Positions 30,071-40,110 of a stretch of DNA of 40,110 nucleotides are shown here, in pieces (positions within the stretch are counted from its first letter, which is position 1; every line of letters starts with the position of its first letter). Origin of the DNA: Gammaproteobacteria bacterium (GTDB lineage Bacteria; Pseudomonadota; Gammaproteobacteria; Thiohalomonadales; Thiohalomonadaceae). The notes under the pieces are model-generated. The model saw only the letters and a list, made by a program, of their open reading frames with translations. It had not been told where the DNA came from and did not search any database. The stretch spans positions 1 to 40,110 of the forward strand of contig QKED01000038.1 of NCBI GenBank assembly GCA_003252455.1, given 5' to 3'. The translations under genes were made by a program, and so were the position numbers.

Positions 30071-30847
30071 TCATTCGGCGCTCGGTGGCTCGCTCTCTTT
30101 ACTGCGCAGATTGCGCTTGTGGCGCAGGCCGTTGATGGTCAGCACCGGGCCGTGGGCGGCGTAGATGAGGAAGACGTAGAACAGCACCTGCGCCGGGTCG
30201 AGGGAGATGAGCACGAAGACCAGCACCATCACCAGCAGGGCGACGAAGGGCACCTTGTTGCGCGGGTCGAAGTCCTTGAAGCTGTAGTAGCGCATGTTGC
30301 TGACCATCAACAGTCCGGCGGCGATGGTGATGATCAGCGCGGCGATGTAGAGGTCCTGTCCCTGGAAGTTGAAGTCGTGGCCGACCCACACCAGGCCCAT
30401 CATGATCGCGGCGGCGGCGGGGCTCGGCAGCCCCTGGAAGTAGCGCTTGTCGGCGATGCCCACCTGGGTGTTGAAGCGTGCCAGGCGCAGTGCCGCCCCG
30501 GCGGTGTAGATGAAGGCGGCGAGCCAGCCGAGCTTGCCCAGGGTGTGCAGCGCCCACTCGTACATGATGAGTGCCGGTGCGATACCGAAGGAGACCATGT
30601 CGGAGAGCGAGTCGTACTCGGCCCCGAAGGCGCTCTGGGTGTTGGTCAGACGCGCCACGCGCCCGTCCAGGCCATCGAGCACCATGGCGATGAAGATGGC
30701 GATGGCCGCCGTCTCGAACTGCCCCTTGGTGGCGGCGATGATGGCGTAGAAACCGGCGAAGAGGGCGGCGGTGGTGAACAGGTTGGGCAGCAGATAGATG
30801 CCGCGCGGGCGCGGCTGCTCCGGGTGATCGCTGGGGTCGCTGTGCAT
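30071..30847 (-). CDS. pssA: CDP-diacylglycerol-serine O-phosphatidyltransferase
   Basis: PssA makes phosphatidylserine, the precursor of phosphatidylethanolamine. This is the integral-membrane (subclass II) type: about 258 residues with six to eight membrane segments and the CDP-alcohol phosphotransferase motif DG(x2)AR(x8)G(x3)D(x3)D, seen from DGLDGRVAR to EYDSLSD. The start at 30847 (MHSDPSDHPEQ) is preferred; an ATG at 30880 is also possible. It lies upstream of leuA on the same strand, an arrangement also seen near branched-chain amino acid genes in pseudomonads. Confidence 0.94.
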   Translation of the reverse strand: MHSDPSDHPEQPRPRGIYLLPNLFTTAALFAGFYAIIAATKGQFETAAIAIFIAMVLDGLDGRVARLTNTQSAFGAEYDSLSDMVSFGIAPALIMYEWALHTLGKLGWLAAFIYTAGAALRLARFNTQVGIADKRYFQGLPSPAAAAIMMGLVWVGHDFNFQGQDLYIAALIITIAAGLLMVSNMRYYSFKDFDPRNKVPFVALLVMVLVFVLISLDPAQVLFYVFLIYAAHGPVLTINGLRHKRNLRSKESEPPSAE

Positions 30848-31040
30848 GGCCTTGGCTCGCGGCTGGATTGAGGGGTGCAATGATAAACCCCGTGCGAGGT
30901 GGTTGCACCTATCGTGTCAGAGATGGGGAGCCGAGATTGGACCGGCGTCTAGGGTAAGACGTGGGCAGTGTCGAGGAGGAGGTGTTAGCGACTTCCCGAG
31001 CGGCATTGCACCTTGGCCCGAAAAGTCGCTCAGGCAGGGA

Positions 31041-31694
31041 TCAGCGCGATGCCTTGGCCTTCTGGCGTGCACGGTAGCCGAGTAAGCCCAGGGCGAGACC
31101 CATCAGCATCGGGGTACCGGGTTCGGGAACGGCTGCGGCTGCGCCGAAGGTGATGTTGTCGATGCCAATCGTTGTGGTGGTCGATGTCAGAGTGGCCGAC
31201 TGAATGGAGCCCTCGGTCACGACGATACCGAAGTATCTGGGATTTGAGACAGTGGTATCCACGGTGAATAGGTGCGAGCCACCCAGATCGTCGATGATCT
31301 CGACACTGTTATTGTTGGTTGTGGTATTCCAGGTGATGTAGTCGAAGCCGAGCGCTGTGACGTTGGGGCTCAGGGTGAGGGTCAGGTCGTTAGCATCGCC
31401 GTTAAACAGGACCATAGAGGTAATGCCTGAATACCCGTAGCTCGCGTCGAAGGTATAGAGGTCACCCGATGCTGAATAAGCGATATCGGCTACGAGGTCT
31501 GGGTCCGTGCTGTTAAATAATGCGAAATTGGTCTGATTGCCGGTCTCGAAGTCTTCGGTGACGGTCGAGCCTACCGCGGAGAAGAAAGAGGCAGAATCAG
31601 TGAAGGTATTAAAGGTGAAGGCGGCATGGGCCGAGTTGGCTAGCAGCAGGACGGGTATGGCAGCTAGCCAGTTGAAACGACAAGTGTGAATCAT
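31041..31694 (-). CDS. PEP-CTERM sorting-domain protein
   Basis: The 217-residue protein has a signal peptide (MIHTCRFNWLAAIPVLLLAN, cleavage near SAHA), a beta-rich Thr/Ser/Asn-rich body, and a complete C-terminal tripartite signal: VPEPGTP, a hydrophobic helix and a basic RARQKAKASR tail. Such proteins are processed by EpsH-type exosortase and linked to exopolysaccharide and floc formation; no exosortase lies in this window. The frame is open to 31763, but the signal peptide sets the start at 31694. The gene is AT-richer than its neighbours, and the stretch upstream has an inverted repeat ACATTT-GT-AAATGT (31710-31723). Confidence 0.92.
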   Translation of the reverse strand: MIHTCRFNWLAAIPVLLLANSAHAAFTFNTFTDSASFFSAVGSTVTEDFETGNQTNFALFNSTDPDLVADIAYSASGDLYTFDASYGYSGITSMVLFNGDANDLTLTLSPNVTALGFDYITWNTTTNNNSVEIIDDLGGSHLFTVDTTVSNPRYFGIVVTEGSIQSATLTSTTTTIGIDNITFGAAAAVPEPGTPMLMGLALGLLGYRARQKAKASR

Positions 31695-31852
31695 TGTGTT
31701 TGCTCGTTTACATTTGTAAATGTGATGTTCGGTTTCGAATATCACGTTTACGTATGCTAACAAGAGATCGTGCGTCCTACTATGAGGGCGGAAGAGGACT
31801 GGTAGAGACGCTCACTACCTCTCGTGTGGAAGGTCCTGCCCTCTACTCAAGG

Positions 31853-32398
31853 TTAGTGATCGCCCTGGCTATTACCGCCCGCATGGCCGTGGGAGAGCAT
31901 CAAGGCGAGGCCGAGCAGGGCGATGCCTGCTGCCAGGTAGAGCAGCTCCAATGGCCCATCGAAGCCCATGCCGATGGCGTGTTCGAAGAACTTGACGATG
32001 AGGATCATCAAGATCACCTTGGCCAGGCGGTTCTTCAGGTCGTCGAGGCTGTGGATCACCAGCACGTTGGAGGCGACATCGTCGGTCTCGGCCATGTCGA
32101 TCTTGCTGATGAACAGCTCGTAGAGGCCGAGGGCGAAGATGAGCAGCACGGTGGCGAGCAGGTAGCCGTCGATGATCTCCACCACGTGGGTGATGGTGGC
32201 GCTGCGCAGGGCGGCGCGCTCGGCAGTGGCCAGCGTGGCGTCGGCATACTCGCCGAGATGGCTGATCATGACCCAGGCATCCACCGTGGCCATGTAGAAC
32301 ATGGAGAAGGCCGTGAGCAGGCTGACGATGACGGCAATCACCACGACGAAGCGGCTGTGCCAGAGGGTGGATTCGAAGAGGTATTCCAGGTGTCGCAT
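31853..32398 (-). CDS. YqhA / UPF0114 family membrane protein
   Basis: The 181-residue protein has three to four membrane segments: about 15-40, 78-97, 124-142 and 148-168. The sequence ESTLWHSRFVVVIAV at the start and the IDGYLLATVLLIFALGLYELF region match the YqhA family of unknown function. It has a histidine-rich C-terminus (SHGHAGGNSQGDH). It lies upstream of the PEP-CTERM gene on the same strand with a 158-base gap, so co-transcription is uncertain. No function can be assigned. Confidence 0.88.
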   Translation of the reverse strand: MRHLEYLFESTLWHSRFVVVIAVIVSLLTAFSMFYMATVDAWVMISHLGEYADATLATAERAALRSATITHVVEIIDGYLLATVLLIFALGLYELFISKIDMAETDDVASNVLVIHSLDDLKNRLAKVILMILIVKFFEHAIGMGFDGPLELLYLAAGIALLGLALMLSHGHAGGNSQGDH

Positions 32399-32646
32399 GG
32401 GGATTTCTGTCGCCTGACGGTGGAGGGGCGCGGCTAGTTTACCCTAGCGCGTGGTGGGGCGAGCAGGGCCGCTGGTTGTCGTATCGCCGCCGACTATCGC
32501 CACAGGCAGACGGGGGGCACTGAGGTCGAGCCTGTCCGAGGCCAAGGGTCCCAATTGTGTGGAGGGACCGCCGCCTCGGTGGGGGCGCCGATCGATATAG
32601 GGTGTGGACTTGGGCCAACGGAAGTGGGGTCGCTGGACATGCCGAG

Positions 32647-32680
32647 CTGTCTATGGGCCGTAGTGACGGCCCATAGACAG
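32647..32680. terminator. perfect 15-bp hairpin downstream of the PPK2 gene
   Basis: CTGTCTATGGGCCGT and its exact complement flank a four-base loop just past the stop of the minus-strand PPK2 gene. It lacks a T tract on either strand, so it could be a terminator, an mRNA 3'-end stabiliser or an RNA processing site. The rest of the 32.4-32.69 kb gap shows no gene. Confidence 0.55.
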
Positions 32681-32688
32681 GGGGGCCG

Positions 32689-34215
32689 TTACAGCCCCTT
32701 GAGTGCCTTGTTCACCTTCACGCCTTTGGCCTTGAGCGCGGCCTCCAGACGGTCGATATAGGTGGATAGGGCCTTGATGCGGGCGTACTTCTTGTCGTTG
32801 CCCTCGATCAGCGTCCAGGGGGCGTACTCGGTGCTGGTGCGCTCGACCATGTCGCTCACCGCCTGCACGTAGAGGTCCCACTTTTCGCGGTTGCGCCAAT
32901 CCTCGTCGGTGATCTTGTAGTGCTTGAAGGGGGTCTCCTCGCGCGCCTTGAAGCGGGCGAGCTGCTCCTCCTTGCTGATGTGCGCCCAGAACTTCACCAG
33001 CACCACGCCATGTTCGGTGAGCTGCTCTTCGAAGTCGGTGATCTCGGCGTAGGCGCGCATCCACTCCACCTCGGTGGCGAAGCCCTCGACGCGCTCCACC
33101 AGCACGCGACCATACCAGGTGCGGTCGTAGAAGGTGGTGAAACCGGCGCGCGGGATGTGGCGCCAGAAGCGCCACAGGTAGTGGTGGGCGCGCTCCTCGT
33201 CGGTGGGAGCGGCGATGGGAATGATACGGTAGTGGCGCGGGTCGATGGCCGGGATCATGCGGCGGATGAGGCCACCCTTACCGCCCGCATCCCACCCCTC
33301 GAAGAGCAGGATGCTGGAGACCTTGTTCTCGTAAGCCAGGCGTGAGAGCACGCTCAGGCGTCCCTGCAGCTCCTTGAGGAGGCGCTTGTACTCCTCGCGC
33401 TCGACGACCAGGCCCAGGTCGAGTGAGTCGAGGATGCTCACGTCGCGCGCGAGGGAGGTACTGATGATCGGGCGGAAGTGGCGGTGCGGTGAGGTGTCCT
33501 CATCGGCCTTGGAGAGGTGCGCCTTGAGCCGGTCGAGGATGTGCTGACCCACCGTGAGGCTGCGGTAGCGGGTGTCGAGCCCCTCGACGATGATCCACGG
33601 TGCCGCGCCGGTGGAGGTGGTGCGCAACACGCGCTCGGCGATACCACGGAAGCGGTCGTACCCCTCCAGGTGCTCCTTGTCGAGTTGCGAGACGCGCCAC
33701 TTGGTCTGCGGGTCCTTGCTCATCTTCTTGATCACCTTCTCCTGTCCATCGTTGGAGAGGTGCAGCCAGAACTTGATGATCAGCGCGCCATCGTCGATCA
33801 GCTCCTGTTCGAAGGTGTTGATACGGCGCAGGGCGGTGTCCAGGGCGTTGTCGTCGATCTCACCGCGCACACGTTGGGCGATGGGACGTGAATACCAGGG
33901 GGAGATGTAGAGGCCCATCTCACCGCGCTTGGGTAGGGCACGCCAGAAGCGCCAGTACTCGGGGCGCTCGGCCTCCTCGTCGCTGGGGATGCCGAAGGCA
34001 TAGCTGGTGACGTAGCGCGGGTCGAGCCACTCGTTGAGCAGGGTCAGGGTGGCGCCCTTACCGGCACCGTCCACGCCGGAGATGAGTACCAGTACCGGGA
34101 AGTTGGTCTCCTTGAGTTGCTCCTGCACCTCCAGCAGCTGGGTGCGCAGCTCAGGCACCAACGCGTTGTACTCTTCTTTGCTGACCTTGTGGCCCAACTC
34201 GGCGACTTCGAACAT
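32689..34215 (-). CDS. pap: polyphosphate:AMP phosphotransferase (two-domain PPK2)
   Basis: Two-domain (class II) PPK2 enzymes phosphorylate AMP to ADP with polyphosphate. The 508-residue protein has two tandem P-loop domains: SGVDGAGKGATL near residue 47 and EGWDAGGKGGLIRRM near residue 305. Each is followed by the family lid and base-binding segments (YWRFWRALPKRGEMGLYISPW and YLWRFWRHIPRAGFTTFYDRTW). In this class the C-terminal domain is the catalytic one. The start at 34215 (MFEVAELGHKVS) follows GGGAGAG; the frame is open 25 codons upstream. It suggests polyphosphate is used to restore nucleotide pools, and it diverges from the GGDEF-EAL gene. Confidence 0.93.
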   Translation of the reverse strand: MFEVAELGHKVSKEEYNALVPELRTQLLEVQEQLKETNFPVLVLISGVDGAGKGATLTLLNEWLDPRYVTSYAFGIPSDEEAERPEYWRFWRALPKRGEMGLYISPWYSRPIAQRVRGEIDDNALDTALRRINTFEQELIDDGALIIKFWLHLSNDGQEKVIKKMSKDPQTKWRVSQLDKEHLEGYDRFRGIAERVLRTTSTGAAPWIIVEGLDTRYRSLTVGQHILDRLKAHLSKADEDTSPHRHFRPIISTSLARDVSILDSLDLGLVVEREEYKRLLKELQGRLSVLSRLAYENKVSSILLFEGWDAGGKGGLIRRMIPAIDPRHYRIIPIAAPTDEERAHHYLWRFWRHIPRAGFTTFYDRTWYGRVLVERVEGFATEVEWMRAYAEITDFEEQLTEHGVVLVKFWAHISKEEQLARFKAREETPFKHYKITDEDWRNREKWDLYVQAVSDMVERTSTEYAPWTLIEGNDKKYARIKALSTYIDRLEAALKAKGVKVNKALKGL

Positions 34216-34663
34216 GGTCTCTCTCCCTTTGGGAACGGCAGTTTGTCTGGGGTAAACCAGCATCATATGACGTGGTCGTGACAAGGGCAAAGGCGCCGAC
34301 TAGTGCCCATATAGAATGTGCGGGCATAAGGATAAGTCAGACACGAATGGCGGCTCGGGATGCATAACGCCCACCTCGCCCCCAACAAGCGTGAGACGGG
34401 TCACTCATCCTTCCGGGCGATGGCTCCGAGTGCCCCTTACAGGCGAGTTCGTGTAGAAAATTCGCTGGATTCGGCCCCACGTGGGCCGCGAAGCCGGTGG
34501 TGGGCGATGTATACTCGAAGGCTCATGTGGCGAGGGCGCGCACCGTAGCGCGCGGCTCTCGCGTGGCCCTTTTTCGGTCGAGGGTGGCGTCGACTCGCCG
34601 CGCTGGGATGGCATCTGGAGGCCTCTGAGCGAGGTCCTGGCTTCACACTCCCCGGGCATAGTG
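34216..34663. promoter_or_regulatory. divergent intergenic region between the PPK2 and GGDEF-EAL genes
   Basis: This 448-base gap holds no supported gene. I see a 10-base palindrome CCCACGTGGG at 34476-34485 and, further along on the plus strand, a GC-rich fold (AGGGCGCGC ... GCGCGC ... GGCCCTTTTT, about 34532-34573) that resembles an attenuator before the GGDEF-EAL gene. No cyclic di-GMP riboswitch motif was recognised and no promoter is clear. Confidence 0.4.
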
Positions 34664-36781
34664 ATGCGCAACAAACGTTTTACCATCCTCATCGTCGACG
34701 ACAACGCGAACAATATCTTCACCCTGCGTGCGCTGCTCGAACGTCAGGATATCGGTGATATTGTCGAGGCGACCTCCGGCGAGGCGGCGTTGGTGGCGAC
34801 CATCGAACACGAGATCCACCTGGTGCTGCTCGATGTACAGATGCCGTTGATGGATGGCTTCGAGACCGCCCACCACCTGCAGATGACCGAACGCACGCGC
34901 CACATCCCCGTGGTCTTCGTCACCGCCGTGTTCAAGGCGGAGGAGTTTCGCCAGCGCGGCTATGCCCTCGGCGCGGTCGACTACCTGACCAAGCCCATCG
35001 ACGACAACCTGCTACTCAACCGCATTCACCTCTACTACCAGATCTTCGAGCGCGAACAGAACCTGCGTAAGACCATCGATCAGTTGCAGCAGAGCGAGGC
35101 GCGACTGATCCTCTCCGGTCAGGTGATCAGTAGCATGTCGGACGGGGCCATGGTGCTGGATGCCCAGGAGCAGATCGTCTCGGTCAACCCGGCCTTCAGT
35201 CGTACCACGGGTTACAGCGAGCTGGAGGCGATCGGTGGCCGTGCGGGGCTGCTCAAATCGGGGCGCCACAACGCCGAATTCTTCCGCCAGATGCGCGCCA
35301 AACTGGCCGACGCCGGGCAGTGGCAGGGGGAGATCTGGAATCGGCGCAAGAGCGGCGAGATCTACCCCGAGTGGCTCAACGCCACGGTGATCCTCGACGA
35401 GCAGCAACGGGTCAAATACTACGTCTGCATCTACTCCGACCTGAGCTCGCAGGAGCATATCCGTAAGCGTCTACAGCACCTCGCCTACTACGACGTGCTC
35501 ACCGACCTACCCAATCGTGAGCTGTTCCAAGACCGCCTGCTCAACGCCCTCACCGTGGCCAAGCGTGAGGGGCGCAAGAGTGCGCTGATGTTCATCGACC
35601 TCGACCGTTTCAAGACGGTCAACGACACCCTCGGGCACAGCACCGGTGACCTGCTGTTGCAGTTGGTCTCGCAGCGGATCCGGGACTGTCTGCGCACCAG
35701 CGATACCCTGGCACGCTTGGGGGGCGACGAGTTCACCGTGGTCGTCTCGCCCATCAACCACGAGCGCGACGCGGCCAATGTGGCGAAGAAGATCATCGCC
35801 GCCCTGGTCGCCCCCTTCGAGATCGGTGCTAACACGCTCTATGTCACCGCCAGTATCGGCATCGGCGTCTTTCCGCTCGATGGTGAAGACCCGGAGTCGC
35901 TGCTAAAGAACGCCGACGCGGCCATGTATCGGGCCAAGGAGATCGGGCGCAACAACTACCAGTTCTACTCCACCGAGATGACCAAGGAGGCGATGCAGCG
36001 CTTCCAACTAGAGGCGGAGCTACGACAGGCGATCAGCAATGAGCAGTTCCTGGTCTACTACCAGCCGCTGGTGGCCCTCCCCGCCGAGCGGGTGGTCGGT
36101 GCCGAGGCGTTGATCCGCTGGCAGCACCCGCAAAAGGGGCTGCTCACCCCCTATCAGTTCATCAAGGTGGCCACCGACCTCGGCCTCATCGCCGCCATCG
36201 ACAGTTGGGTGATCCACCACGCCTGTGCACAGTTCATGGTGTGGAAGCGCGCGGGCCTCGCGGTAGAGCGAATCGCGGTGAACATCTCCGGGCTCGATAT
36301 AGAGCGCGGCGACCTGGTGGAGATCACCCAGCGCGTCCTGGAGCGTTACGGCATCGCCCCGGAGGAGCTGGAGCTGGAGGTGAGTGAGGGCTACATCATG
36401 CACAAGGAGGAGGGCGAGATCGACACCCTCACGCGCCTGCGTGACATGGGCGTGCGCCTGGCCATCGACGACTTCGGCACCGGCTACTCCTCGCTCTCCT
36501 ACCTCAAGCGTCTGCCGATCAACCGCCTGAAAATCGACAAATCCTTTGTCGACGACCTGCCCGACGATCGCGACGCCACGGCCATCGCCCGGGCAGTGAT
36601 CGCCCTGGCCGAGAGTCTGCAACTGCAGGTGATCGCCGAGGGGGTGGAGCGTGAGGAGCAGAAGCACTGGCTGCTCGAAGCGGGCACCCATGAGGTGCAG
36701 GGCTACCTCTACGGGGCCCCCATGCCCGCGGCCGAGTTCGAGCAGTTGCTACGCGCGCAGCTGGGGGATCAGCCCTCGTAG
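34664..36781 (+). CDS. response regulator with REC-PAS-GGDEF-EAL domains
   Basis: This 705-residue protein carries a receiver domain (about 5-122, phosphoacceptor in LVLLDVQMPLMDG), a short helical linker, a PAS domain (about 150-265), a diguanylate cyclase domain and a phosphodiesterase domain. The cyclase has an intact GGDEF motif and the inhibitory RxxD site five residues before it (RTSD). The EAL domain keeps EALIRW, the NIS asparagine, DDFGTGYSS, KIDKSF and AEGVE, so both could be active. It has no membrane segment. The start at 34664 puts the receiver at the N-terminus; the ribosome binding site is weak and the frame is open to 34481. Its stop overlaps the convergent CheB-CheR gene by 13 bases. 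Confidence 0.93.
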   Translation: MRNKRFTILIVDDNANNIFTLRALLERQDIGDIVEATSGEAALVATIEHEIHLVLLDVQMPLMDGFETAHHLQMTERTRHIPVVFVTAVFKAEEFRQRGYALGAVDYLTKPIDDNLLLNRIHLYYQIFEREQNLRKTIDQLQQSEARLILSGQVISSMSDGAMVLDAQEQIVSVNPAFSRTTGYSELEAIGGRAGLLKSGRHNAEFFRQMRAKLADAGQWQGEIWNRRKSGEIYPEWLNATVILDEQQRVKYYVCIYSDLSSQEHIRKRLQHLAYYDVLTDLPNRELFQDRLLNALTVAKREGRKSALMFIDLDRFKTVNDTLGHSTGDLLLQLVSQRIRDCLRTSDTLARLGGDEFTVVVSPINHERDAANVAKKIIAALVAPFEIGANTLYVTASIGIGVFPLDGEDPESLLKNADAAMYRAKEIGRNNYQFYSTEMTKEAMQRFQLEAELRQAISNEQFLVYYQPLVALPAERVVGAEALIRWQHPQKGLLTPYQFIKVATDLGLIAAIDSWVIHHACAQFMVWKRAGLAVERIAVNISGLDIERGDLVEITQRVLERYGIAPEELELEVSEGYIMHKEEGEIDTLTRLRDMGVRLAIDDFGTGYSSLSYLKRLPINRLKIDKSFVDDLPDDRDATAIARAVIALAESLQLQVIAEGVEREEQKHWLLEAGTHEVQGYLYGAPMPAAEFEQLLRAQLGDQPS

Positions 36782-38462
36782 CGGTAGAGATGCGCACCCA
36801 GGTCCGAGGGGTAAAAGCCACATTGGCGCGCCATGTCGCGCAGTGCGTCGTGTGGCCCGAGCATGAGGAAGCCCTCGCGGTGCAGCGAGTCGGCGAACAG
36901 CGCGAAGACCCGACGCTGCAGCGCCTCGTCGAAGTAGATCATCACGTTACGACAGAGGATCAGCTGAAACTCGTTGAAGCTGCCGTCCTGTCCCAGGGTG
37001 TGGTGGTGGAAGAGGATGCGCTTGCGGTAGCGATCCGCCACCTTCAGGTAACGCCCGTGCACTTCGAGTCGACCGTCGAGGTCGGGGCACGCACAGGCGA
37101 CATGCTGATTGGCCAGACTCTTGGCCCGCGCCTCACTGGGGTAGAGGCCCATCTGTGCCAGGTCGAGGATGTAGGGGTTGATGTCGGTGGCGAAGATGCG
37201 GCTCTTCTCCAGCAAGCCCAGACCATCGAGCATGAAGCTCAAGGAGTAGGCCTCCTCACCGGTCGAGCAGCCAGCGGACCAGATCTTGATCAGCGGAAAG
37301 CTCGACAGGAAGGGGAGCACCCGCTCCTGCAGGTCACGAAACTGCTCGGGGTGGCGATAAAACTCGGTGAAGTTGATCGAGAGCTCGGTGAGGAGCCGCT
37401 CGGTCACCTGTGGCACGCTGAGCGCGGCACGCTGAAAATCGACGAAGGAGGCAAAGCCCATCTGCTGGATCAAGCTGTTGATGCGCCGCTCCAGGGTGCC
37501 TCGCTGGTAGTCGCGAAAGTCGTAACCGGTGTGCTCCAGCACGGCCTCCAAAAAGAGCGAGAGTAGGGCCCCGCCCGCCTCACGCCGTTGCGGTGTAAGG
37601 GCCGCAGCCATCACGCTGGCGAGACCGCCTTTCTTCAGCTTCACATCGAAGTGACCGGCGGCGATGACGCTGCCCGGCATGGCGTCGGCCCCGGCACAAT
37701 CCTCCGCGTTCTCCACCAGCACCGTCGCCCCTTGGGCACGTAGCGCCTGACACCCGGCCGTCCCGTCCTGACCGTAGCCACAGAGCAGGGCGGTGAGCGT
37801 GTGTGCACCATACTCACCCGCCAACGACTGCAGCAGTACGTCGATGGCCGGGCGTGCGTAGTTCACCTTGCGGTCCTGGGTCAGATAGACGAGCCCATGC
37901 GCCACCTTCATGTTGTAACCGGGTGGGGCGATGTAGATGGTGTGGCCCTCCACGGGCACCAGGTGCTGGGGCATGACCACGCTGTAGTCGGTGCGCACCT
38001 TGAGCAGCTTGTCGAGCAGGTTGGGTTGCGCCTCCTGGATGTGTTGCACGATGAAGATCGCCATCTCACTCGTGGGCAGACGCTCGACGATGTGCAGGAT
38101 CTTGTCGAGGCTGTTGGCCGAGCCGACCAGGGCGAGGGCGCGACAGACGGGCATGCTGCTCTCGGGGGGGAGGGCCGCCACCTGCACCACCGGCAGGCCG
38201 AGACGCGAGAGGGTGAAGGCGAGCAGGGGGCGGTAGGCGGTGACCTTCACCTTGAGTCCCCGGTCGAGTGCCGCCGAGAGCGCCTCCAACACCTCGCCGG
38301 GGAGGGTGTCGGCGTCGAAGGCGTTGATGCCGATGGGCTGACGGGCGTGGGCCAGCAGGGCGCGCAGCTCCTCGGCATCCTCTAGGCTCATCGTACTGCC
38401 CAGCAGATTGACGCGGCACAGGGGTGCGCCGTCGGGGCCGGGTTCTTGGCGCAGGAGGAGGC

Positions 38463-38466
<4 letters not shown>
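36769..38466 (-). CDS. CheB-CheR fusion protein (methylesterase-methyltransferase)
   Basis: The 565-residue protein joins an N-terminal ~105-residue region of unclear fold (possibly STAS-like), a CheB methylesterase domain (about 108-295) and a CheR methyltransferase domain (about 305-563). CheR is well conserved: [28 protein letters not shown], the SAM-binding [14 protein letters not shown] and LCRNVMIYF. CheB keeps the histidine (IVQHI, His142) and aspartate (GYGQDGTAG, Asp234), but the usual nucleophile motif GASAGG reads GSANS (115-119), so esterase activity is doubtful. There is no receiver or PAS domain. Its ATG overlaps the stop of the upstream hybrid kinase gene (ATGA), so the two are translationally coupled. 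Confidence 0.92.

Positions 38467-40110
<1,644 letters not shown>

Noticed and set aside
29234-30871. A 545-codon open frame on the plus strand opposite leuA and pssA
   Set aside because: It is a high-GC antisense shadow: Val/Gly/His/Asp-rich low-complexity translation with no domain, lying over two well-supported genes.
30987-31030. An 8-bp inverted repeat (AGCGACTT / AAGTCGCT) after the PEP-CTERM gene as a terminator
   Set aside because: The arms are 28 bases apart and there is no T tract on the minus strand, so a terminator call is not justified.
34216-34663. A cyclic di-GMP riboswitch before the GGDEF-EAL gene
   Set aside because: I looked for the GEMM core sequence and did not find it; only a GC-rich fold with a T run is present.

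Overview
The window is a stretch of gammaproteobacterial chromosome. It is mostly GC-rich, with a visibly AT-richer first ~2.6 kb and a smaller AT-richer patch around 31.1-31.8 kb. The backbone is the classic gammaproteobacterial block rne | rluC ... yceF | yceD-rpmF-plsX-fabH-fabD-fabG-acpP-fabF-pabC-mltG. A PEP-CTERM protein, a two-subunit pyruvate carboxylase, a two-domain PPK2, a short CbiX and a family-4 uracil-DNA glycosylase suggest an environmental lineage, perhaps Chromatiales-like. That placement is inference; no rRNA or taxonomic marker is present.

Layout. 1-2.06 kb (+): the tail of an ApbE flavin transferase, an inner-membrane-anchored protein resembling polysaccharide-cluster VpsP-type proteins, and a secreted protein of unknown function, closed by a strong terminator. 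2.15-2.32 kb (-): tRNA-Lys(CTT) with promoter and terminator. 2.66-5.55 kb (-): phosphoglucomutase followed by a VanZ-like membrane protein that seems to start at a CTG codon overlapping the pgm stop. 5.7-7.3 kb: a small orphan ORF, a periplasmic retropepsin-like protease and a low-molecular-weight tyrosine phosphatase. 7.3-10.5 kb (-): RNase E with a long leader, divergent from rluC - HAD phosphatase - sppA (+). 13.7-17.65 kb (-): yceF and the pyruvate carboxylase genes pycB and pycA, which sit inside the otherwise standard cluster. 17.9-26.2 kb (+): yceD, rpmF, the fatty-acid operon, pabC and mltG, then tRNA-Ser(TGA).

26.5-30.9 kb (-): cbiX, rimI, a family-4 UDG, leuA and pssA. 31.0-32.4 kb (-): a PEP-CTERM protein and a YqhA-family membrane protein. 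32.7-34.2 kb (-): a polyphosphate:AMP phosphotransferase. 34.7-40.1 kb: a signalling island with a REC-PAS-GGDEF-EAL protein (+) facing a CheB-CheR fusion and the C-terminal part of a hybrid histidine kinase (HATPase-REC-degenerate REC-REC), both (-).

The central cluster joins RNA processing, ribosome assembly (YceD, L32), phospholipid and fatty-acid synthesis and cell-wall processing (MltG). The pyruvate carboxylase beside it would supply oxaloacetate. The least ordinary parts are the signalling island at the right end, whose CheB nucleophile motif looks altered and whose kinase carries a degenerate receiver, and the uncharacterised envelope genes at the left end. I see no CRISPR array, transposase, integrase or rRNA.
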